Source of the DNA: RGIG4140 sp045635565
GTDB lineage: Bacteria; Pseudomonadota; Alphaproteobacteria; CAAHEQ01; UBA3637
NCBI GenBank assembly: GCA_045635565.1
Contig: JAZTVX010000027.1
Span: 1 to 53,238, forward strand
Length of the DNA stretch: 53,238 bases
Direction of reading: 5' to 3'
Each line of letters starts with the position of its first letter. Position 1 is the stretch's first letter. Both the position numbers and the translations under genes were made by a program. The notes under the pieces are model-generated. The model was not told the DNA's origin, searched no databases, and saw nothing but the letters and a program-made list of their open reading frames with translations. Of this stretch, positions 51,167 through 53,238 are shown piece by piece.

Positions 51167-51424
51167 ATGGCACACAAAAAAGCAGGTGGTAGTACCAGAA
51201 ACGGTCGTGATTCCGAAGGCAGACGCTTGGGTTTGAAAAAATCCGGTGGTCAAGCAGTTATTGCCGGTAACATTATTGTTCGTCAACGTGGCACGGTTTA
51301 TCGTGCAGGTGATAATGTCGGTATGGGCAAGGATCACACTTTGTTTGCAACAAATGACGGTGTTGTTGAATTTAAACGTTCATACAAAGACCGTGTTTAT
51401 GTTTCGGTTAAATCTGCCGAATAA
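51167..51424 (+). CDS. rpmA: 50S ribosomal protein L27
   Basis: The 85-residue protein has the L27 N-terminus MAHKKAGGSTRNGRDSEGRRLG and the IIVRQRGTVYRAGDNVGMGKDHTLFA segment. The N-terminal tail reaches the peptidyl-transferase centre, and no cleavable extension is present. CAAGGAG precedes the ATG. It is co-transcribed with rplU. Confidence 0.98.
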   Translation: MAHKKAGGSTRNGRDSEGRRLGLKKSGGQAVIAGNIIVRQRGTVYRAGDNVGMGKDHTLFATNDGVVEFKRSYKDRVYVSVKSAE

Positions 51425-51439
51425 TTATTTAAGAAAAAC

Positions 51440-51490
51440 AAAAACCCTTTCTTTTTATTCTAAGGAATAAATCGGAAGGGGTTTTTCTTT
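51440..51490 (+). terminator. Terminator of rplU-rpmA
   Basis: An imperfect stem AAAAACCCTT / AAGGGGTTTTT with one bulged G (arms 51440-51449 and 51476-51486), followed by C and T-rich sequence. Confidence 0.6.
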
Positions 51491-51608
51491 GCTCTAAATG
51501 GTAAAATCAATAAAAAACGTGTTAAATAGGTTATAAAATTCATAAAATATTTGACTTTATTTTAAAATAAGGTACTCTGTATAATAATGCAAAACAAAGG
51601 GAAATAAC

Positions 51609-52598
51609 ATGAAATTTTTAGATGAAGCCAAAATATACATTAAAGCCGGTGACGGTGGAAACGGAGCATGTTCGTTCCGTCATGAAAAATTTTTGGAATT
51701 TGGTGGTCCGGACGGTGGTTTCGGCGGGAATGGTGGTGATGTTGTTTTTGTTGCTGTTCAAAATTTGAATACGTTGATTGATTTTCGTTATCAACAACAC
51801 TTTAAAGCCGAACGGGGTAAAAATGGAGCAGGGCGTAATTGTACAGGAGCCTCAGGTGAAGATTTAGTCATTAAGGTTCCGTTAGGTACACAAATTATTG
51901 CGAATGACAATGAAACGGTTTTGGCTGATATGACAGTTGATGGTCAAAAGTTTATTGCTGCTCGAGGTGGTAAAGGTGGACGGGGTAATAACTCATATAA
52001 ATCATCAACAAATCAAGCCCCGTATGAAGCCGATGAAGGTACTCCTGGTGAAGAAATGTGGGTTTGGTTAAAATTAAAATTGATTGCCGATGTTGGTTTG
52101 GTTGGTATGCCAAATGCCGGAAAATCAACGTTTTTAAGTGCTGTTACACGGGCAAAGCCCAAAATTGCCGATTATCCGTTTACAACGCTTCATCCGAATT
52201 TAGGTATGGCACAAATTGATGACGATGAAATTTTAATTGCCGATATTCCGGGGTTGATCGAAGGGGCTTCAGATGGTGTTGGGTTAGGGACACGTTTCTT
52301 GAAACACGTTGAACGTTGTCAAGCGTTGATTCATTTGATTGACGGAACGGCAGAAGACATTGTTACACCATATAAAATGATTCGTAAAGAATTGAAAAAA
52401 TACAGTCCGACATTGGCAACAAAACCTGAGGTATTGGTTTTAAATAAAATAGATGCTATTTTACCGGAAGAATTATCCGAAAAAGTTGTAAAATTGGAAA
52501 AAGCCTCAAAGCAGAAGGTGTATCCGATTTCGGGTGTTTCTCATCAAGGGGTAAAAGATGTATTGCGGATTGTCAAAAATTACGTTAAACAGTCATAA
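51609..52598 (+). CDS. obgE: GTPase Obg/CgtA
   Basis: The 329-residue protein starts with the Obg glycine-rich fold (DEAKIYIKAGDGGNGACSFRHEKFLEFGGPDGGFGG, GAGRNCTGASGEDLVIKVPLGT). The GTPase domain has the P-loop GMPNAGKST, switch II/G3 DIPGLIEGAS and G4 NKID. It ends soon after the GTPase domain, lacking the variable C-terminal OCT domain, as in some alphaproteobacteria. Obg acts in late 50S assembly and stress control. AAAGGG lies upstream of the ATG. RsfS follows ten bases after the stop, linking two ribosome factors. Confidence 0.97.
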   Translation: MKFLDEAKIYIKAGDGGNGACSFRHEKFLEFGGPDGGFGGNGGDVVFVAVQNLNTLIDFRYQQHFKAERGKNGAGRNCTGASGEDLVIKVPLGTQIIANDNETVLADMTVDGQKFIAARGGKGGRGNNSYKSSTNQAPYEADEGTPGEEMWVWLKLKLIADVGLVGMPNAGKSTFLSAVTRAKPKIADYPFTTLHPNLGMAQIDDDEILIADIPGLIEGASDGVGLGTRFLKHVERCQALIHLIDGTAEDIVTPYKMIRKELKKYSPTLATKPEVLVLNKIDAILPEELSEKVVKLEKASKQKVYPISGVSHQGVKDVLRIVKNYVKQS

Positions 52599-52608
52599 GA
52601 GGATTATC

Positions 52609-53010
52609 ATGACAAAAGAAATAACAAAAACAGCTCAAAAAATGAAACAGGAAAAACTTCCTCAACGAACAACATCTTTAACCAAAGATGAAGTAGCGAA
52701 ATTGCTCGATTTTATGGTTAAAAAATTAGATGAAGGTAAGGCTGAAAATATTGTAACAATTGATTTGGCTGGTAAAACAAGTTTTGCCGATTATTTGTTG
52801 ATTGCAACAGGAACATCATCTCGACACGTATTTGGTTTGGCAAATAATTTATCAATGGATTTAAAAAAAGCCGGTTATCGTGTTCAAATTTCGGGTGAAA
52901 ACGGTGATGGTAACTGGATTGTTATTGATGCCATTGATATTGTTGTTCATTTGTTCACAAATGAAGCCCGTGAATTTTATCGTTTGGAAGAAATTTGGAA
53001 TAAAGCCTAA
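52609..53010 (+). CDS. rsfS: Ribosomal silencing factor RsfS
   Basis: The 133-residue product starts at the ATG at 52609 with AGAGGA upstream; a longer upstream frame would run into obgE. The RsfS core is LDEGKAENIVTIDLAGKTSFADYLLIATGTSSRHV and the family signature GDGNWIVIDAIDIVVHLFTNEAREFYRLEEIW. RsfS binds L14 and blocks subunit joining under nutrient stress. It is in an operon with obgE and is followed by a strong terminator. Confidence 0.96.
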   Translation: MTKEITKTAQKMKQEKLPQRTTSLTKDEVAKLLDFMVKKLDEGKAENIVTIDLAGKTSFADYLLIATGTSSRHVFGLANNLSMDLKKAGYRVQISGENGDGNWIVIDAIDIVVHLFTNEAREFYRLEEIWNKA

Positions 53011-53029
53011 TTAGTAAATTGAAAATTCA

Positions 53030-53076
53030 AAAAAATCCCCGTTTGTTGATAGAACTGCATTCGGGGATTTTTTTGA
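53030..53076. terminator. Terminator after rsfS
   Basis: A 12-bp perfect stem AAAAAATCCCCG / CGGGGATTTTTT (53030-53041 / 53062-53073), likely serving both rsfS and the minus-strand gene at the right edge. Confidence 0.88.
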
Positions 53077-53090
53077 TTATTTAAACGGTT

Positions 53091-53238
53091 TTACAATACC
53101 TTTTCGCAGTAGAAGTTGCCATCTAAATCTGTCGTGACTTCCCGTTCATAAGTGGTACAGGAACGACAAATTTCTTTGGCTTTCGCTGAATTGTAAATTT
53201 GTGTTTTACCGGCATTACATGATACTTTTTGACCGGCA
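53091..53238 (-). CDS. C-terminal fragment of a cysteine-rich repeat protein
   Basis: Reading inward from the right edge on the minus strand gives about 48 residues before a TAA stop at 53091. Five cysteines are visible (VSCNAGKTQ, ICRSC, NFYCEKVL), with CxxC spacing and a final YC(E/Q)K close to the end. The C-terminus of the protein at the left edge (GQVYCQKE) is similar, so the two may be related family members. The rest lies outside the window, and the repeat unit cannot be confirmed from this fragment. Confidence 0.6.
   Translation of the reverse strand, partial: AGQKVSCNAGKTQIYNSAKAKEICRSCTTYEREVTTDLDGNFYCEKVL

Overview
The window is AT-rich (roughly one third G+C) and uses the standard code (TGA acts as a stop in several overlapping gene pairs). 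Gene order and families point to a Gram-negative, probably host- or gut-associated alphaproteobacterium. The evidence is a DUF177/YceD gene divergent from a BamE-like lipoprotein, rplU-rpmA-obgE-rsfS, outer-membrane and autotransporter barrels, several ankyrin-repeat proteins, large cysteine-rich secreted-type proteins and a Bacteroides Mpi-type DNA invertase. The assignment to an uncultured gut lineage is inference. Promoters are easy to read: many genes have a TTGACA/TTGAAA-like -35 box, a 16-17 bp spacer and a TATAAT-like -10 box, and most operons end in clear hairpin terminators.

Layout. 1-2529: 3' part of a cysteine-rich repeat protein; a fragment of what may be a related protein enters at the other edge (53091-53238, minus). 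2595-5370: divergent Fic protein and 5'-nucleotidase-type lipoprotein. 5418-12964: phosphonate operon encoding a CDP-glycerol-phosphotransferase-like protein, a YidC-like/sulfatase-fold fusion, a cytidylyltransferase-PEP mutase fusion, phosphonopyruvate decarboxylase and phosphonoacetaldehyde reductase. 13144-17733: ankyrin protein, UDP-galactopyranose-mutase-like flavoprotein and two-domain glycosyltransferase. 17966-25408: small membrane proteins with SHOCT-like motifs, a NERD protein, tRNA-Ala(CGC), the LemA/DUF2207 pair, a ferritin-like protein, an outer-membrane protein coupled to MscL, a cupin and a ferredoxin. 25547-27487: DUF6311-like membrane protein.

27546-32689 is an accessory region: an Mpi-like serine recombinase with palindromes on both sides, a nearly gene-free stretch containing a GC-rich set of stem-loops, a four-gene restriction-modification operon (Dam/DpnM-like and DpnA-like methylases, a PD-(D/E)XK nuclease, one unknown protein), a 48-codon ORF and tRNA-Pro(GGG) at the border. 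32962-41939: bitopic protein, S8 autotransporter protease, RlmB, CysD-CysN facing an arylsulfotransferase, and S21. 42003-50738: 847-residue ankyrin protein, an envelope operon headed by a BamE-like lipoprotein, YceD, DUF502 and unknown proteins. 50851-53010: L21, L27, Obg, RsfS.

Functionally, the most notable unit is the phosphonate operon. It can convert phosphoenolpyruvate to 2-hydroxyethylphosphonate, activate a phosphonate as a CMP ester, and probably transfer it to a cell-surface glycan or lipid through the two membrane-associated proteins at the start of the operon. One of these joins a YidC/Oxa1-like domain, lacking the usual groove arginine, to an LTA-synthase-like catalytic domain. 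The neighbouring glycosyltransferase and mutase-like genes suggest a wider surface-polysaccharide locus. These functional assignments come from motif recognition alone; no search or alignment could be run.
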